Notes: generated from the sequence alone by a model not told the origin. Positions 38,135-48,900 are shown, counted from the stretch's first letter. The stretch: DNA of 64,000 bases from Sulfurisoma sediminicola (GCF_003865015.1 NZ_BHVV01000008.1:1-64000), one strand, 5' to 3'. Made by a program: numbers and translations.

Positions 38135-40465
38135 TCAGAACGTGGTGCCCATGGTGAACTGGAACGTCTCGGTCTTGTCACCGTCCTTCTTGTTCAGCGG
38201 GGTAGCCACGCTGAACTTGAGCGGCCCAACGGGGGAAGTCCAGGCCGCGCCCAAGCCTCCCGAATAACGGGCCCCACCATCGTTTTCGGGGTTCGGCACG
38301 GTCATATTCTTGCTATTGCCCCAGACGCGGCCGCCATCGATGAAGGCACTCATGCGCAGGGAGCGGTCCTTGCCCATGCCGGGCATGGGGAACAGGAATT
38401 CCGCATTGCCGACCACGCGATGGATGCCGCCGAGGTGCTGATCGGTCACGGGGTCATAGGGACCGATCGAACCGGCGCGGTAACCGCGTACCGAGCCGAT
38501 ACCCCCCGCGTAGAAGTTCTTGAAGAACGGCAACGGCTTGTCGCTGTAGCCATCTCCCGAACCGAGTTCACCGTTGAGCTTCAGCGCATAATCGCGTCCG
38601 ATCGGGACGAACTGGGTGTAACCGAGGTTCACCTTCCAGTACTTGACGTTGCCGGCCGGCAGCGAAATCTCGCCGCCGACGCGGCCGACGAAGCCCCGCA
38701 TCGGCCAGATGCGGCTGTCTACGGTATCCCGCGACCAGCTCGCCGTGGTCAACACGGTGTTCTGGTATTCGCCGAAATCTCGAACGTAATTCTGGTACTG
38801 GATCGGGCTCGACGAATTCACCTTGAGTTTGGTGCGGTCGCCCGACAGGCCGAGGTTGACGAAGTTCTCTTCGGAAATCGGCAGGCCCAGGCGGAATCCG
38901 CCGCCGGTGGCACGGCTGCCGAAGGAACCGACATCGAGCGAGCTGGTGTCGAGGTCGCGGTGATAGACATCGAAGCCGAACGCCGTCCCATCCACCGTCC
39001 AGTACGGATTGGTGTAGGACAGCGAATACAGCGTGTTGACCTTGCTGGTGTTGATGGCGAAGCCGATATGCCGGCCACTGCCGAACATGTTCTCCTGCTG
39101 GATCGCGGTCGAGAAGGTCATGCCCTCTGTGCTGGAGTAGCCCGCGCCGAGGCTGACGTTGCCGGTGGGCTTTTCCTTGACATTGACGTTGACGTCTACC
39201 TGGTCGGTGGTTCCGGGCACCGGCGGCGTCTCGACGGTCACTTCCTCGAAATAGCCGAGGCGGTCGACGCGCTTCTTCGACTTGTTGATCTTCTCGCCGT
39301 CGTACCACGATGCCTCGAGCTGACGCATTTCGCGGCGGATCACCTCGTCGCGCGTCTTGCTGTTGCCGGTGACACCGATGCGGCGGACATAGACGCGGCG
39401 ACCCGGATCGATATAGATGGTGAAGGCGGCAGTGCGCTTGGCCTTGTCCAGTTCCGGCGCGGCGTTCACGTTGGCGAAGGCGTAGCCCTCGTTGCCCAGC
39501 CGCTCGCTGATGGCCTTGGTCGTTTCGGTCATTTTCTCGCGCGAGAAGACGTCACCGGGCTTGACCAGCACCAGCTTGGTCAGTTCCGCCTCGGGCAGCA
39601 TCAGGTTGCCGGCGAGCTTGACCGAGGCGACGGTGTATTTTTCGCCCTCGCTCATGTTGATGGTGATGTAGATGTCCTGCTTCGACGGCGAGATCTGCAC
39701 CTGGGTGGACTCGACGTTGAACTCCATGTAGCCACGATCGAGGTAGAAGGAACGCAGCGATTCAATGTCGGCCGACAGCTTCTGCTTCGAATACTGGTCG
39801 TTCTTGGTGTACCAGGTCATGATGCCCGGCGTGGTCAGCGTGAACAGCCCGAGCAGTTCGCTTTCCTTGAACGCCTTGGCGCCGACGATGTTGATCTGCC
39901 TGATCTTGGCGATGTCGCCTTCGTCCACCGTCACGCTGATGCCGACGCGGTTGCGCTCCAGCGGCGTCACCGTCGTGGTCAGGCTCACCGCGTAGTAGCC
40001 CTGCGCCAGGTACTGGCGCTTGAGTTCCTGCTCGGCACGCTCGATCAGCGCACGGTCGAAGATGCGCGATTCGGCCAGGCCGACTTCCTTGAGGCCCTTG
40101 AGCAGGTCCTCCTTCTTGAAGGCCTTGAGGCCGTTGAAGTCGATCGAGGCGATGGCGGGACGCTCCTCGACAATGACGACGACGACGTCGTTGTCGATCT
40201 CGATGCGCACGTCCTTGAAGAAACCGGTACCGAACAGCGCCTTGATGGCCTGCGCCGCCTTGTCGTCGGTCATGGTGTCGCCGACTTTCACCGGCAGGTA
40301 GCTGAAGACGGTTCCGGCCTCGGTGCGCTGGATGCCCTCGATGCGGATGTCTTTGACCGGGAAGGGGTTGAAAGCCAGAGCCGGCGACGCAGCCAAGGCC
40401 AGGCCAAGCGCCGCCGTCAGGGCAGCCATGGACGACAGCACGCCCGTCATCAGTTTGTTATTCAT
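38135..40465 (-). CDS. bamA: Outer-membrane protein assembly factor BamA
   Basis: 776 residues from the ATG at 40465. A signal peptide (ending ASPALAF) precedes five POTRA domains (starting FPVKDIRIEGIQRTEAGTVFSYLPV) and a 16-strand barrel containing the lid motif VRGYRAGS and the C-terminal Phe (FQFTMGTTF). It inserts beta-barrel proteins into the outer membrane. It starts 4 bases after the rseP stop. Confidence 0.97.
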   Translation of the reverse strand: MNNKLMTGVLSSMAALTAALGLALAASPALAFNPFPVKDIRIEGIQRTEAGTVFSYLPVKVGDTMTDDKAAQAIKALFGTGFFKDVRIEIDNDVVVVIVEERPAIASIDFNGLKAFKKEDLLKGLKEVGLAESRIFDRALIERAEQELKRQYLAQGYYAVSLTTTVTPLERNRVGISVTVDEGDIAKIRQINIVGAKAFKESELLGLFTLTTPGIMTWYTKNDQYSKQKLSADIESLRSFYLDRGYMEFNVESTQVQISPSKQDIYITINMSEGEKYTVASVKLAGNLMLPEAELTKLVLVKPGDVFSREKMTETTKAISERLGNEGYAFANVNAAPELDKAKRTAAFTIYIDPGRRVYVRRIGVTGNSKTRDEVIRREMRQLEASWYDGEKINKSKKRVDRLGYFEEVTVETPPVPGTTDQVDVNVNVKEKPTGNVSLGAGYSSTEGMTFSTAIQQENMFGSGRHIGFAINTSKVNTLYSLSYTNPYWTVDGTAFGFDVYHRDLDTSSLDVGSFGSRATGGGFRLGLPISEENFVNLGLSGDRTKLKVNSSSPIQYQNYVRDFGEYQNTVLTTASWSRDTVDSRIWPMRGFVGRVGGEISLPAGNVKYWKVNLGYTQFVPIGRDYALKLNGELGSGDGYSDKPLPFFKNFYAGGIGSVRGYRAGSIGPYDPVTDQHLGGIHRVVGNAEFLFPMPGMGKDRSLRMSAFIDGGRVWGNSKNMTVPNPENDGGARYSGGLGAAWTSPVGPLKFSVATPLNKKDGDKTETFQFTMGTTF

Positions 40466-40469
40466 TGTG

Positions 40470-41840
40470 TCAGCCGGAAACCAAACGGTTGATGTCGTTA
40501 TAAAGGGCAAAGGCCATCAGGAGAAACAGCAAGGACAGGCCGATTTGCTGGCCAATTTCCATGGCCCGTTCGGACAGCGGACCGCCTTTCAGCAACTCCG
40601 CGAAATAATACAACAAATGCCCCCCATCCAGCACCGGCACGGGCAGCAGATTGAGCACGCCGAGGCTGATGCTGATCAGGGCGAGAAAGCGCAGGAAATG
40701 GTCGGCGCCGAGCCTCGCCGACTGTCCGGCATAGTCGGCGATGGTCACCGGTCCGGAGATGTTCTTCCACGAAAGCTCGCCGGTGAGCAGTCGCCCCATC
40801 ATGCGCAGCGTCAGCGCCGAGGTTTCCCAGGTCAGCCTCAGGGCACGCGCCGCCGAGTCGAGCGGACCATAGGACACGACGACGCGCATCGCCTCGAAGG
40901 CCGCAGGGTCCTCGCGCACGCCAATGCCGATGCGACCGAAGCGGCGCCCCTGCTCTTCCACCATGACCGGCGTAACGGCCACTTCGAGGCGATGCCCCTC
41001 GCGCGACAGCTCGATGTCCAACGGGCGATCGCCCGCCTCGCGGATGCGCCCCGCCACCTCCGACCAGTCCCGCACCGGCCGGCCGCCGATGACGACAACC
41101 TCGTCGCCGACCCGGATGCCGGCACGTGCGGCCGGGCCGTCGGCGACGACGCTGCCGATCACGGGTTTCAGCAGCGGCCGGAACAGTTTCAGGCCGAGCG
41201 GGCGCAGCACGTCGCCTTCCAGCGCGGCTGGATCGAGGCCCGCCGTGGCCAGGCGGCGGAAGGCGATCTCGCCGCGCGGGTTGATGACTTCCAGTTCGAT
41301 CGGCCGGCCGTCGAGCGTCAGGCGCATCGCTTCCCAGCGTACTTCCGACCAGGTCGCGACCACCTTGCCCGATACGGCGCGGACCAATTCGCCCTCCGCC
41401 ACCGCAGCGTGCGCCGCGGGGCTGTTGGGCGACGGCGCCCCCAGCACGGGCCGCAGTTCCGTCACGCCCTGCATGAACAGCAGCCAGTAGAGAACGATGG
41501 CGAGCAGGAAATTGGCGGCGGGACCGGCGGCGACGATCAGCGAGCGCCGCCCCAGCGACTGGCGATTGAAGGAACGATGCGCTTCCGCCGCGGGAACCTC
41601 GCCTTCGCGCTCGTCGAGCATCTTGACGTAGCCGCCGAACGGAAAGGCGGCGAGAACCCATTCCGTCCGGTCCGGCCCGCGCCGCCACGTCCACAGCGGG
41701 CGGCCGAAGCCGACAGAGAAGCGCAGCACCTTGACGCCACAAAGCCGCGCGACCACGTAGTGGCCGTATTCGTGCACGACGATAAGCACGGCCAGCGCCG
41801 CGGCGAAGGCAGCGAGCGTCGACGGCAGGTTGCCCCCCAT
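40470..41840 (-). CDS. rseP: RIP metalloprotease RseP
   Basis: 456 residues. The zinc motif is His23-Glu24-x2-His27 (VVHEYGHYV) in the first membrane helix; the second motif, LLPVPVLDGGHLLYY, is near the C-terminus. Two PDZ domains lie between (GSVVADGPAARAGIRVGDEVVVIGG is the second). It cuts anti-sigma factors and remnant signal peptides within the inner membrane. Its ATG overlaps the last base of the dxr stop. Confidence 0.96.
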   Translation of the reverse strand: MGGNLPSTLAAFAAALAVLIVVHEYGHYVVARLCGVKVLRFSVGFGRPLWTWRRGPDRTEWVLAAFPFGGYVKMLDEREGEVPAAEAHRSFNRQSLGRRSLIVAAGPAANFLLAIVLYWLLFMQGVTELRPVLGAPSPNSPAAHAAVAEGELVRAVSGKVVATWSEVRWEAMRLTLDGRPIELEVINPRGEIAFRRLATAGLDPAALEGDVLRPLGLKLFRPLLKPVIGSVVADGPAARAGIRVGDEVVVIGGRPVRDWSEVAGRIREAGDRPLDIELSREGHRLEVAVTPVMVEEQGRRFGRIGIGVREDPAAFEAMRVVVSYGPLDSAARALRLTWETSALTLRMMGRLLTGELSWKNISGPVTIADYAGQSARLGADHFLRFLALISISLGVLNLLPVPVLDGGHLLYYFAELLKGGPLSERAMEIGQQIGLSLLFLLMAFALYNDINRLVSG

Positions 41841-43009
41841 CACGGCAACGCGCCCTGCGCCGCCACGCGTGCCGCCGCGTCGGCAGCCAGCACCGCGGCG
41901 AGATCGTCGGCCGGCGCCACCGGAACGGCATCGAGGGTGGCCGCGATCACCGCGGCGATGCGCTGGAATGGCAGGCGCCCGTCGAGGAAGGCCTCGACCG
42001 CGACCTCGTTGGCGGCATTGAGCACGGCCGGCGCGTTGCCGCCCGCGCGCAGGGCACGATAGGCCAGGGCCAGGCAGGGAAAGCGTTCGAGGTCGGGGCG
42101 CTCGAAATTGAGCTGGGCCACCGCGAACAGGTCGAGCGGCGCCACGCCGGCATCGATCCGTTCCGGATAGGCCAGGGCATGGGCGATCGGCGTGCGCATG
42201 TCGGGATTGCCCAGTTCTGCGATCACCGACCCGTCGACATACTGCACCAGGGAATGAATGACGCTCTGCGGATGGATCACGACATCGATCTGCCCGGGAT
42301 CGGCATCGAACAGCCAGCGCGCCTCGATCACTTCGAGGCCCTTGTTCATCATCGTCGCCGAATCCACCGAGATCTTGCGTCCCATCGACCAGTTGGGGTG
42401 GGCGCAGGCCTGCTCGGGCGTGACTTTTTCGAGATCTGCCAGGGCCGTCCGCCGGAAGGGGCCGCCCGAGGCGGTGAGCAGGATGCGGTGCACGCCGTGG
42501 CGGGCATAGTCGCCGGCGAATCCCGCCGGCAGCGACTGGAACACCGCGTTGTGCTCGGAGTCGATCGGCAGCAACGTCGCCCCCGCCTGCTTTACCGCAT
42601 TCATGAAGACGCTGCCCGCCATGACCAGCGCCTCCTTGTTGGCCAGCAGCACCCGCTTGCCGGCTTGCGCCGCGGCGAGAGTCGGCGGCAGGCCTGCGGC
42701 ACCGACGATGGCCGCCATGACGGCATCGACCTCGGGCAGGCAAGCCACCCGGCACAGCGCGCCGGGTCCCGCCAGCACCTCCGTGCCGACGCCGGCAAGC
42801 ATGGCGGCAAGACGGGCGGCATCGTCGTGCGAGCCGACCACGGCATAGCGCGGCTTGAAGCGGCGGCACTGCTCCGCCAGGATGTCGATGCGGCGATGGC
42901 CGGTCAGCGCGACGACATCGAAGCGGTCGGGGTGGCGCGCGACGACATCGAGCGTGCTGACGCCGATCGAGCCGGTGGCGCCGAGTATCGTGAGACGTTG
43001 CACCTTCAT
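41840..43009 (-). CDS. dxr: 1-deoxy-D-xylulose 5-phosphate reductoisomerase
   Basis: 389 residues. NADPH-binding N-terminus [30 protein letters not shown], substrate loop [13 protein letters not shown], metal-site segment [17 protein letters not shown], and [22 protein letters not shown]. It carries out the committed step of the non-mevalonate isoprenoid pathway and feeds uppS upstream in the same operon. It overlaps cdsA by 4 bases. Confidence 0.97.
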   Translation of the reverse strand: MKVQRLTILGATGSIGVSTLDVVARHPDRFDVVALTGHRRIDILAEQCRRFKPRYAVVGSHDDAARLAAMLAGVGTEVLAGPGALCRVACLPEVDAVMAAIVGAAGLPPTLAAAQAGKRVLLANKEALVMAGSVFMNAVKQAGATLLPIDSEHNAVFQSLPAGFAGDYARHGVHRILLTASGGPFRRTALADLEKVTPEQACAHPNWSMGRKISVDSATMMNKGLEVIEARWLFDADPGQIDVVIHPQSVIHSLVQYVDGSVIAELGNPDMRTPIAHALAYPERIDAGVAPLDLFAVAQLNFERPDLERFPCLALAYRALRAGGNAPAVLNAANEVAVEAFLDGRLPFQRIAAVIAATLDAVPVAPADDLAAVLAADAAARVAAQGALP

Positions 43010-43806
43010 GGCGAGGTCCAGAATATCACCAGCGCCACCAGCGGCAGCGTGGCCGTGAGACTGTCAATGCGGTCGAGGATGCCGCCATGCCCCGGCAGCA
43101 GCTGGCTGCTGTCCTTGACCTCCGCCTGCCGTTTCATCAACGACTCGAACAGGTCGCCGACGATGCTCACCGCGGTAAGCACGACAAGCACCAGCGCGGC
43201 CGGAAGCAGCAGCGCCGGAGCGGGCACGCGTCCGGACGTCGACGCGACGATCGCGCCATAGCCCAGCACGGCGAAAACCGCGCCATAGGCGCCTTCCCAT
43301 GTCTTGCCCGGGCTGATCGCCGGCGCGAGCTTCCTGCGGCCGAAGGCGCGGCCGGTGAAATAGGCCGCGATGTCCGCAACCCAGACCAGGGCCATCACCG
43401 CCAGCAGCAGCCAGGGGCTGCGGCCATGCAAGTCGACCATCGCGGACCAGGTCGGCACGATCACCGTCCAGCCGACGGCGTAGCCGACGAAGTCGTTGCC
43501 GGCGAGCGGCCAGCGCCGCCGGAGCCAGAGCGGAGCGAGCACGAGCCAGAAGGCGGCTGCCAGCAGCCAGAGACCGGCGAAAGTCATCGCCGGGCGATAC
43601 CCTGCGACCAGGCAACTGATGACGACGAACCCCGCGTAGAAAACGCGACCGGCCTTGTCGACTTTCATAAGCCCCGCCCATTCCCAGGCTGCAAGTGCAG
43701 CGACGAGCCCGAACGCCGCCGCCGCGACAACAGCCGGTGCCAGGAATAGCACGACCAGCAAGCCCGCAACGAGCACCAGCGCGGTGATGACCCGCGCCTT
43801 AAGCAT
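43006..43806 (-). CDS. cdsA: Phosphatidate cytidylyltransferase
   Basis: 266 residues with about seven membrane helices and the C-terminal family signature [28 protein letters not shown] (Asp residues bind metal). It makes CDP-diacylglycerol for phospholipid synthesis. The start overlaps the uppS end by 8 bases. Confidence 0.96.
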   Translation of the reverse strand: MLKARVITALVLVAGLLVVLFLAPAVVAAAAFGLVAALAAWEWAGLMKVDKAGRVFYAGFVVISCLVAGYRPAMTFAGLWLLAAAFWLVLAPLWLRRRWPLAGNDFVGYAVGWTVIVPTWSAMVDLHGRSPWLLLAVMALVWVADIAAYFTGRAFGRRKLAPAISPGKTWEGAYGAVFAVLGYGAIVASTSGRVPAPALLLPAALVLVVLTAVSIVGDLFESLMKRQAEVKDSSQLLPGHGGILDRIDSLTATLPLVALVIFWTSP

Positions 43807-44590
43807 TCCCGGATTTCACTGCGGAAGTCTCCGCCGGTGCCACGGTGACAAGCTGCTCGCTGGTGCGCCCGAAGCGCCGTTCGCGCCCGCGGTAGGAGGC
43901 GATCGCGGCATCGAAAGCCGCCGCGTCGAACTCCGGCCAGAGCAGTTCGGTGAAATAAAGCTCGGCATAGGCCAGCTGCCAGATCAGAAAATTGCTGATG
44001 CGCTGCTCGCCGCCGGTGCGGATGAAGAGGTCGGGCTCGGGCGCGTAGGCCATGGCGAGGTGCGGCGCGAGGTCCTCCTCGCCGTAGCTGCCGGCATTTT
44101 CCGGATGCGCCGCGCTCATGCGATTGACGGCCTGCATCACGTCCCAGCGGCCGCCGTAGTTGGCGGCGATCGTCAGGGTCAGCTTGGTGTTGGCGGCGGT
44201 GATGTCCTCCGAGCGGCGGATAAGCTCCTGCAAGCGAGGCTCGAAGCGGGAAAGATCGCCGACGATGCGCAGGCGCACGCCGTTGGCATCGAGCTTGCCG
44301 ACTTCCTGGTCGAGCGCGGCGACGAACAGGTTCATGAGGAAGGAGACTTCCTCTGCCGGGCGGCGCCAGTTCTCGGAGCTGAAGGCGAACAGCGTGAGGA
44401 ATTCGACGCCGCGCTCGATGCAGGCCTTGACCATCGCCCGCACGGTCTCGACGCCGCGCTTGTGGCCGGCGACGCGAGGCAGGAAGCGTTTTTTCGCCCA
44501 GCGGCCGTTGCCGTCCATGATCATGGCGACATGGCGCGGCACGATCGCCGCCTCGGGGATCTGCCGGGTGGAACTGACAAAGGCCTTCAT
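43799..44590 (-). CDS. uppS: Undecaprenyl diphosphate synthase
   Basis: 263 residues. The cis-prenyltransferase motifs are present: [16 protein letters not shown] with the catalytic Asp, [27 protein letters not shown], and the C-terminal [29 protein letters not shown]. It makes the C55 lipid carrier precursor for peptidoglycan and O-antigen. Confidence 0.97.
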   Translation of the reverse strand: MKAFVSSTRQIPEAAIVPRHVAMIMDGNGRWAKKRFLPRVAGHKRGVETVRAMVKACIERGVEFLTLFAFSSENWRRPAEEVSFLMNLFVAALDQEVGKLDANGVRLRIVGDLSRFEPRLQELIRRSEDITAANTKLTLTIAANYGGRWDVMQAVNRMSAAHPENAGSYGEEDLAPHLAMAYAPEPDLFIRTGGEQRISNFLIWQLAYAELYFTELLWPEFDAAAFDAAIASYRGRERRFGRTSEQLVTVAPAETSAVKSGNA

Positions 44591-44613
44591 GGCCGAGGGT
44601 CTGGCGATGGCCC

Positions 44614-45171
44614 CTAGATGGCCATCAGGTCCTTCTCTTTGTCGGCCAGTTGCTTGTCGACTTCGGCGACGTACTTGTCGGTGAGCTTCTGCACCTCATC
44701 CTGGGCGCGGCGCTCGTCGTCCTCGGAGATCTCGTGCTTCTTCAGCGCCTCCTTGAGGTGGGCGATGGCGTCGCGGCGGATGTTGCGCACGGCGATCTTG
44801 GCATTCTCGCCCTCGTGCTTGACGACCTTGATCAGTTCCTTGCGACGCTCCTCGGTCAGCATCGGCATCGGCACCCGGATCAGGTCGCCCTGCGTCGCTG
44901 GGTTGAGGCCGAGGTCGCCGTCGCGGATCGCCTTCTCGACCTTGGAGATCATGTTCTTTTCCCACGGCTGCACGCCGATGGTGCGCGAATCCACCAGGGT
45001 GACGTTCGCCACCTGGTTGATCGGCATCGGCGTGCCGTAGTAATCGACCTGGATATGGTCGAGCAGGCCGGTGTGGGCGCGACCGGTACGCACCTTGGCA
45101 AGATCGTGCTTCAAAGCCTCGAGGCTCTTCAGCATCTTCTGCTCGGAATTCTTCTTGAGTTCGGGAATCAT
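44614..45171 (-). CDS. frr: Ribosome recycling factor
   Basis: 185 residues, the standard length. Signatures: [61 protein letters not shown] and [13 protein letters not shown]. With EF-G it splits post-termination ribosomes. It lies 9 bases after pyrH in the conserved rpsB-tsf-pyrH-frr order. Confidence 0.98.
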   Translation of the reverse strand: MIPELKKNSEQKMLKSLEALKHDLAKVRTGRAHTGLLDHIQVDYYGTPMPINQVANVTLVDSRTIGVQPWEKNMISKVEKAIRDGDLGLNPATQGDLIRVPMPMLTEERRKELIKVVKHEGENAKIAVRNIRRDAIAHLKEALKKHEISEDDERRAQDEVQKLTDKYVAEVDKQLADKEKDLMAI

Positions 45172-45180
45172 CTAAAACTC

Positions 45181-45900
45181 CTAAACGTGTACCAGGGTGC
45201 CCTCGTCCTCACCCATCACGACGCGTTTGAGCGCGCCGGCCTTGAAGATCGAGAACACATTGATCGGCAGCTTCTGGTCGCGGCAGAGCGCGAAAGCGGT
45301 CGCATCCATGACCCCGAGGCCACGGCCGATCGCCTCGTCGAAGCTGATCCTGGCATAGCGGGTCGCGCTCGGATCCTTCTTCGGGTCGGCGCTATAGACG
45401 CCGTCGACCTTGGTCGCCTTGAGCACGATCTCGGCACCGATTTCGGAGCCGCGCAGCGCAGCCGCCGTGTCGGTGGTGAAGAAGGGATTGCCGGTACCGC
45501 CACCGAAGATGACGACCTTGCCCTCTTCGAGATAGCGGATGGCCTTGCCGCGGATGTAGGGCTCGACCACCTGCTCGATGCTCAGCGCCGACTGCACGCG
45601 GGCGTTGAGCCCGCTCTGGCGCATGGCATCGGACAGCGCCATGGCGTTCATGACCGTCGCCAGCATGCCCATGTAGTCGGCGGTGGCGCGGTCCATCCCG
45701 GAGGATGCACCGGCCATGCCGCGGAAGATGTTGCCGCCGCCGATCACCACCCCGATCTCGACGCCGAGATCGGCCACGGCCTTGACCTCGGCGACGATGC
45801 CGGCCAGCGTATCGCGATTGATGCCATAGGCATCGTCACCCATCAGGGCCTCGCCGGACAGCTTGACGAGGATGCGCTTGTAGCGGGGAGCGGCGGGCAT
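45181..45900 (-). CDS. pyrH: UMP kinase
   Basis: 239 residues from the ATG at 45900. Amino-acid-kinase motifs: [47 protein letters not shown] and [19 protein letters not shown]. It phosphorylates UMP to UDP and is allosterically activated by GTP in the family. It starts 7 bases after the tsf stop. Confidence 0.98.
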   Translation of the reverse strand: MPAAPRYKRILVKLSGEALMGDDAYGINRDTLAGIVAEVKAVADLGVEIGVVIGGGNIFRGMAGASSGMDRATADYMGMLATVMNAMALSDAMRQSGLNARVQSALSIEQVVEPYIRGKAIRYLEEGKVVIFGGGTGNPFFTTDTAAALRGSEIGAEIVLKATKVDGVYSADPKKDPSATRYARISFDEAIGRGLGVMDATAFALCRDQKLPINVFSIFKAGALKRVVMGEDEGTLVHV

Positions 45901-45907
45901 GGCGGAG

Positions 45908-46819
45908 TTACTTCTTGGCAGCGGCGGCGGCAGCCGCTTGTTCGGCCACCTCGGCGGCGAAGTCGTTGACCTTCTTCTCGATGCCCTCGCCCACCACGTA
46001 GAGGGTGAAGCCGGCAATGGAAGCGCCTTTCGACTTGAGCAACTGCTCGATGGTCTGCTTGCCGTCCTCGGCCTTGACGAAGACCTGGCCGAGCAGGGTG
46101 ACGTCCTTGAGGTACTTCTGCACCGTGCCTTCGGCGATCTTCTCCAGCATGGCCTCGGGCTTGCCCGCCTCGCGCGCCTTCTCGACGGCGATGCGGCGCT
46201 CGGTGTCGAGCAGCTCGGCCGGCACGCCGGAAGAATCCAGCGCCTTCGGCTTGGAGGCGGCGATGTGCATGGCGATGTCCTTGCCCAGCTGCCCATTGTC
46301 ATCCGGGCCGCCGACCACGTCGACCACCACGCCGATCTTGGAGCCGCCATGGACGTATGAGGCCAGCTTGCCCTTCGCTTCGATGCGAACGAAGCGGCGG
46401 ATCGCCATGTTCTCGCCGATCTTGCCGACCAGCGCGGCGCGGGTCGATTCGACCGTGCCGCCGGCCATCGGCAGCGCCGACAGCGCGGCGACGTCGGCCG
46501 GATTCTTGGTCGCGACCAGTTCGGCGCAGCCCTTGGCCAGCGCGATGAACTCATCGTTCTTGGCGACGAAGTCGGTCTCGGAGTTGACCTCGACCACGGC
46601 GCCGAGCTTGCCGTCGGCCGACAGATACATGCCGACCACACCCTCGGCGGCGATGCGGGCCGCGGCCTTGGAGGCCTTGTTGCCCAGTTTGACACGCAGG
46701 ACCTCTTCGGCCTTGGCCATGTCGCCGGCGGCCTCGGTCAGCGCCTTCTTGCATTCCATCATCGGCGCGTCGGTCTTCTCGCGCAGTTCTTTGACCATGC
46801 TTGCGGTGATTTCCGCCAT
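45908..46819 (-). CDS. tsf: Elongation factor Ts
   Basis: 303 residues from the ATG at 46819 (SD GGAG). [20 protein letters not shown] (UBA-like N-terminus), [17 protein letters not shown] (EF-Tu contact motif) and a C-terminal [13 protein letters not shown]. It recycles EF-Tu-GDP. It is separated from rpsB by a 13-bp hairpin that may set the rpsB:tsf expression ratio. Confidence 0.98.
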   Translation of the reverse strand: MAEITASMVKELREKTDAPMMECKKALTEAAGDMAKAEEVLRVKLGNKASKAAARIAAEGVVGMYLSADGKLGAVVEVNSETDFVAKNDEFIALAKGCAELVATKNPADVAALSALPMAGGTVESTRAALVGKIGENMAIRRFVRIEAKGKLASYVHGGSKIGVVVDVVGGPDDNGQLGKDIAMHIAASKPKALDSSGVPAELLDTERRIAVEKAREAGKPEAMLEKIAEGTVQKYLKDVTLLGQVFVKAEDGKQTIEQLLKSKGASIAGFTLYVVGEGIEKKVNDFAAEVAEQAAAAAAAKK

Positions 46820-46846
46820 TCTCTGCTCCACTGAAACGTGACAAAC

Positions 46847-46877
46847 GACGAAGCCCGCGGCTGACGCGGGCTTCGTC
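46847..46877 (-). terminator. 13-bp hairpin between rpsB and tsf (attenuator/partial terminator)
   Basis: Perfect arms GACGAAGCCCGCG (46847-46859) and CGCGGGCTTCGTC (46865-46877) with a 5-base loop lie 15 bases after the rpsB stop. The following minus-strand sequence has only a weak T-tract (GTTTGTC), so partial termination or RNA processing is more likely than full stop. Similar rpsB-tsf attenuators are known in enterics. Confidence 0.7.
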
Positions 46878-46891
46878 AATGCAACCGAAAA

Positions 46892-47644
46892 TTACTCGGC
46901 AGCCTCTTCCTCGACCTCGACGAACTCGTCGTCGCCGGCCAGCTGCTGCACCACCTCGCTGATCGACTGGCTCCTACCCTCGAGGATGGCGTCGGCCACG
47001 CCGCGGGCGTAGAGACGGATCGCGCTGGAGGAGTCGTCGTTGCCGGGGATGACGTAGCCGATGCCCTCGGGCGAGTGGTTGGTATCGACGATGCCGACCA
47101 CCGGAATGCCGAGCTTGGCGGCTTCCGTGATGGCGATCTTGTGGTAGCCGACGTCGATGACGAAGATGGCGTCGGGCAGGCCGTTCATGGACTTGATGCC
47201 GCCGATGGACTTCTGCAGCTTCGCCATCTCGCGCGACATCGTCAGCGCCTCCTTCTTCGTCAGGCGCTCGAACGAGCCGTCTTCCTTCATCAGCTCGAGT
47301 TCCTGCAGGCGCTTGATCGACTGCTTGACGGTCTTGAAGTTGGTCAGCATGCCGCCGAGCCAGCGGTCGTCGACGTAGGGCATGCCGGCGCGCTGGGCTT
47401 CCTCGGCGAGGATCTCGCGGGCCTGGCGCTTGGTGCTGACGAAGAGGATGGTGCCCTTCTTGGCCGCCATCTTCTTGACGAAGTCCATGGCCTCGTTGTA
47501 CTTGGCCAGCGTCTTCTCGAGGTTGATGATGTGGATCTTGTTGCGATGGCCGAAAATGAACGGGGCCATCTTGGGATTCCAGAAACGGGTCTGGTGGCCG
47601 AAATGAACGCCGGCCTCCAGCATTTGGCGCATGGTAGTGCTCAT
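46892..47644 (-). CDS. rpsB: 30S ribosomal protein S2
   Basis: 250 residues. [58 protein letters not shown], and [30 protein letters not shown] are canonical. The acidic tail (VEVEEEAAE) is common. First gene of the 14-kb minus-strand operon, with a TATAAT promoter at 47758-47787. Confidence 0.98.
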   Translation of the reverse strand: MSTTMRQMLEAGVHFGHQTRFWNPKMAPFIFGHRNKIHIINLEKTLAKYNEAMDFVKKMAAKKGTILFVSTKRQAREILAEEAQRAGMPYVDDRWLGGMLTNFKTVKQSIKRLQELELMKEDGSFERLTKKEALTMSREMAKLQKSIGGIKSMNGLPDAIFVIDVGYHKIAITEAAKLGIPVVGIVDTNHSPEGIGYVIPGNDDSSSAIRLYARGVADAILEGRSQSISEVVQQLAGDDEFVEVEEEAAE

Positions 47645-47757
47645 CGAGTATCTCCGATATGGGTTTAACCGCCGCCCGGCCGTGCTGCTTCGAATGAAGC
47701 CACCCTATCGGCGCCGAGCGTGTGGATTTTTGCCCGGATGATCCGGACAAGCCGCGC

Positions 47758-47787
47758 ATTATAGTGCAATGCGGCAGTTGGGCTCAA
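47758..47787 (-). promoter_or_regulatory. Sigma-70 promoter for rpsB
   Basis: On the minus strand a perfect -10 TATAAT (47758-47763) lies 18 bases downstream of TTGAGC (47782-47787). The predicted start is about 105 bases upstream of the rpsB ATG, leaving a long leader where S2 autoregulation could act. Confidence 0.7.
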
Positions 47788-47825
47788 GTGCTTGTTTCGA
47801 CCCGCTTTGGGGACGGCGGGAGATG

Positions 47826-47931
47826 GCGAGGGGCAGCCATCCCGCCCGGCCTCCCAGCGCTCCCAAAAAGCGCATATCCCCCAAGGGGACTTCCTTCGGG
47901 GCGTCGGCCGAATGGGACGGCTACCCCTCGC
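47826..47931. repeat. Imperfect palindromic element, left copy
   Basis: Arms GCGAGGGGCAGCCATCCC (47826-47843) and GGGACGGCTACCCCTCGC (47914-47931) are inverted repeats with 16/18 pairing. The inner 36 bases (from CGCCCGGCCTCCC to GCGCATATC) match, in inverted orientation, the element at 49208-49290 with about two differences. This copy is interrupted by a 25-base unit (47879-47903) related to the repeats at 29818 and 56063. Confidence 0.75.
47879..47903. repeat. Inserted copy of the short hairpin repeat
   Basis: CCCCAAGGGGACTTCC followed by TTCGGGGCG matches the inverse of the core at 29818-29855 and 56063-56100 (CCCCARGGGKACTTCCTKCG then GGGCG). It forms a hairpin CCCCAAGG/CCTTCGGGG and sits where the sister element at 49208 has no such unit, as if inserted. 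Confidence 0.65.
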
Positions 47932-47976
47932 TTGCGACCGGGTGGACGGGGAACTTGGGGCCAAGCCTGTCAGTTA

Positions 47977-47994
47977 GAAACCGTGGTCTGTCCC
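47977..47994. repeat. 18-bp inverted repeat, left end
   Basis: GAAACCGTGGTCTGTCCC is the exact inverse of 48974-48991. The core GTGGTCTGTCCC resembles palindromes associated with REP-associated (IS200-like) transposases. The pair encloses the lipoprotein gene. Apart from the repeats and the rpsB promoter, I see nothing in the gene-free stretch 47645-48024. Confidence 0.75.
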
Positions 47995-48024
47995 TTAATA
48001 ATAACTTCGGCAACGGTCGGCATG

Positions 48025-48900
48025 TCACTTCTCCTTGGCCGGAATCAGAATCTGGTCTACGAATTTTCGGGTGTATTGGTCAGTTCCGACGGCATGCTCG
48101 GGGCAGCGGTAAGCGGTCAGCCAAGGACTCGGATTGACGCGGCTGGGCGCGCCCGGGCTCCAGGCGTAGCGGGTCATCTCGCCGAGCACCTCGTTGGTTT
48201 TGAGGTCGATGACCTTGATGGTGCTGCTGGCGATGCCGAGGTAGCGTTCCTCTGGGATGACGTGGTCCTCGTAGGTGACGCCGTAGCGGGGGGGCGGGGA
48301 GATGGAGGGGGCTTTGTCGAGGGTGTAGCGGTAGACGTTCAGGTCGTAATTCGGATTGCGTTCGAGCTCAATCTTGACGTTCGGCGCATTGACATCTTTG
48401 CGACCAACAACCTTCTCGGAACCGGTATAGCGAAAGCGCTGACCGTCCTTCTCGTCGATGACTTCGACCCAGCGGTAGCCGGGGAGGCCGCCGGGGTTGC
48501 GGGTGGTAGTGATGTAGCCGCGACGATCAGGTGTGATCGCGCGAGGCTTTCCGTCCGTGCCCAATGCTTCCTCAAAGCCAAGAAACGACGTGATGTAACT
48601 GTCGCTATGAAGCTCCCGAGCAAATGCCGCCCCCGGCCAATTGCGATCGGCCCACTCTCTTTCGCCAGCGCGCGGCCTTACCTTCATCAACAACACCCCC
48701 TCGACGCCCTCCACCTTGCGGTAGATCTTCTCGCCGGCGACGGTGCGGCACTTTTCTTCCCAGAGGGTTTTGCCGTCCTGGACGCGCTGCTGGACGGCGT
48801 CCTTCGGCGGCTCGGCCTTAGGTGCATTCGTCTGGCAGGCGGCGAGCAGGGCCAGCAGGAGGATGGCGGACCAGCGGGTGAGTGAATGGGTGCGCTTCAT
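48025..48900 (-). CDS. Hypothetical lipoprotein in a repeat-bounded cassette
   Basis: 291 residues from the ATG at 48900. The lipobox LLALLAACQTN marks a lipidated Cys near residue 22. The body contains KTLWEEKCRTVAGEKIYRKVEGVEGVLLMKVRP, SDSYITSFLGFEEALG, GYRWVEVIDEKDGQRFRYTG, ERYLGIASSTIKVIDLKTNEVLGEMTRYAWSPG and WLTAYRCPEHAV: a secreted domain I do not recognise. The gene is alone, reads toward rpsB, and appears less GC-rich in its middle (48340-48660) than its neighbours. It lies inside two nested pairs of inverted repeats between rpsB and map, which usually adjoin in this lineage, so acquisition is likely. Confidence 0.8.
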   Translation of the reverse strand: MKRTHSLTRWSAILLLALLAACQTNAPKAEPPKDAVQQRVQDGKTLWEEKCRTVAGEKIYRKVEGVEGVLLMKVRPRAGEREWADRNWPGAAFARELHSDSYITSFLGFEEALGTDGKPRAITPDRRGYITTTRNPGGLPGYRWVEVIDEKDGQRFRYTGSEKVVGRKDVNAPNVKIELERNPNYDLNVYRYTLDKAPSISPPPRYGVTYEDHVIPEERYLGIASSTIKVIDLKTNEVLGEMTRYAWSPGAPSRVNPSPWLTAYRCPEHAVGTDQYTRKFVDQILIPAKEK

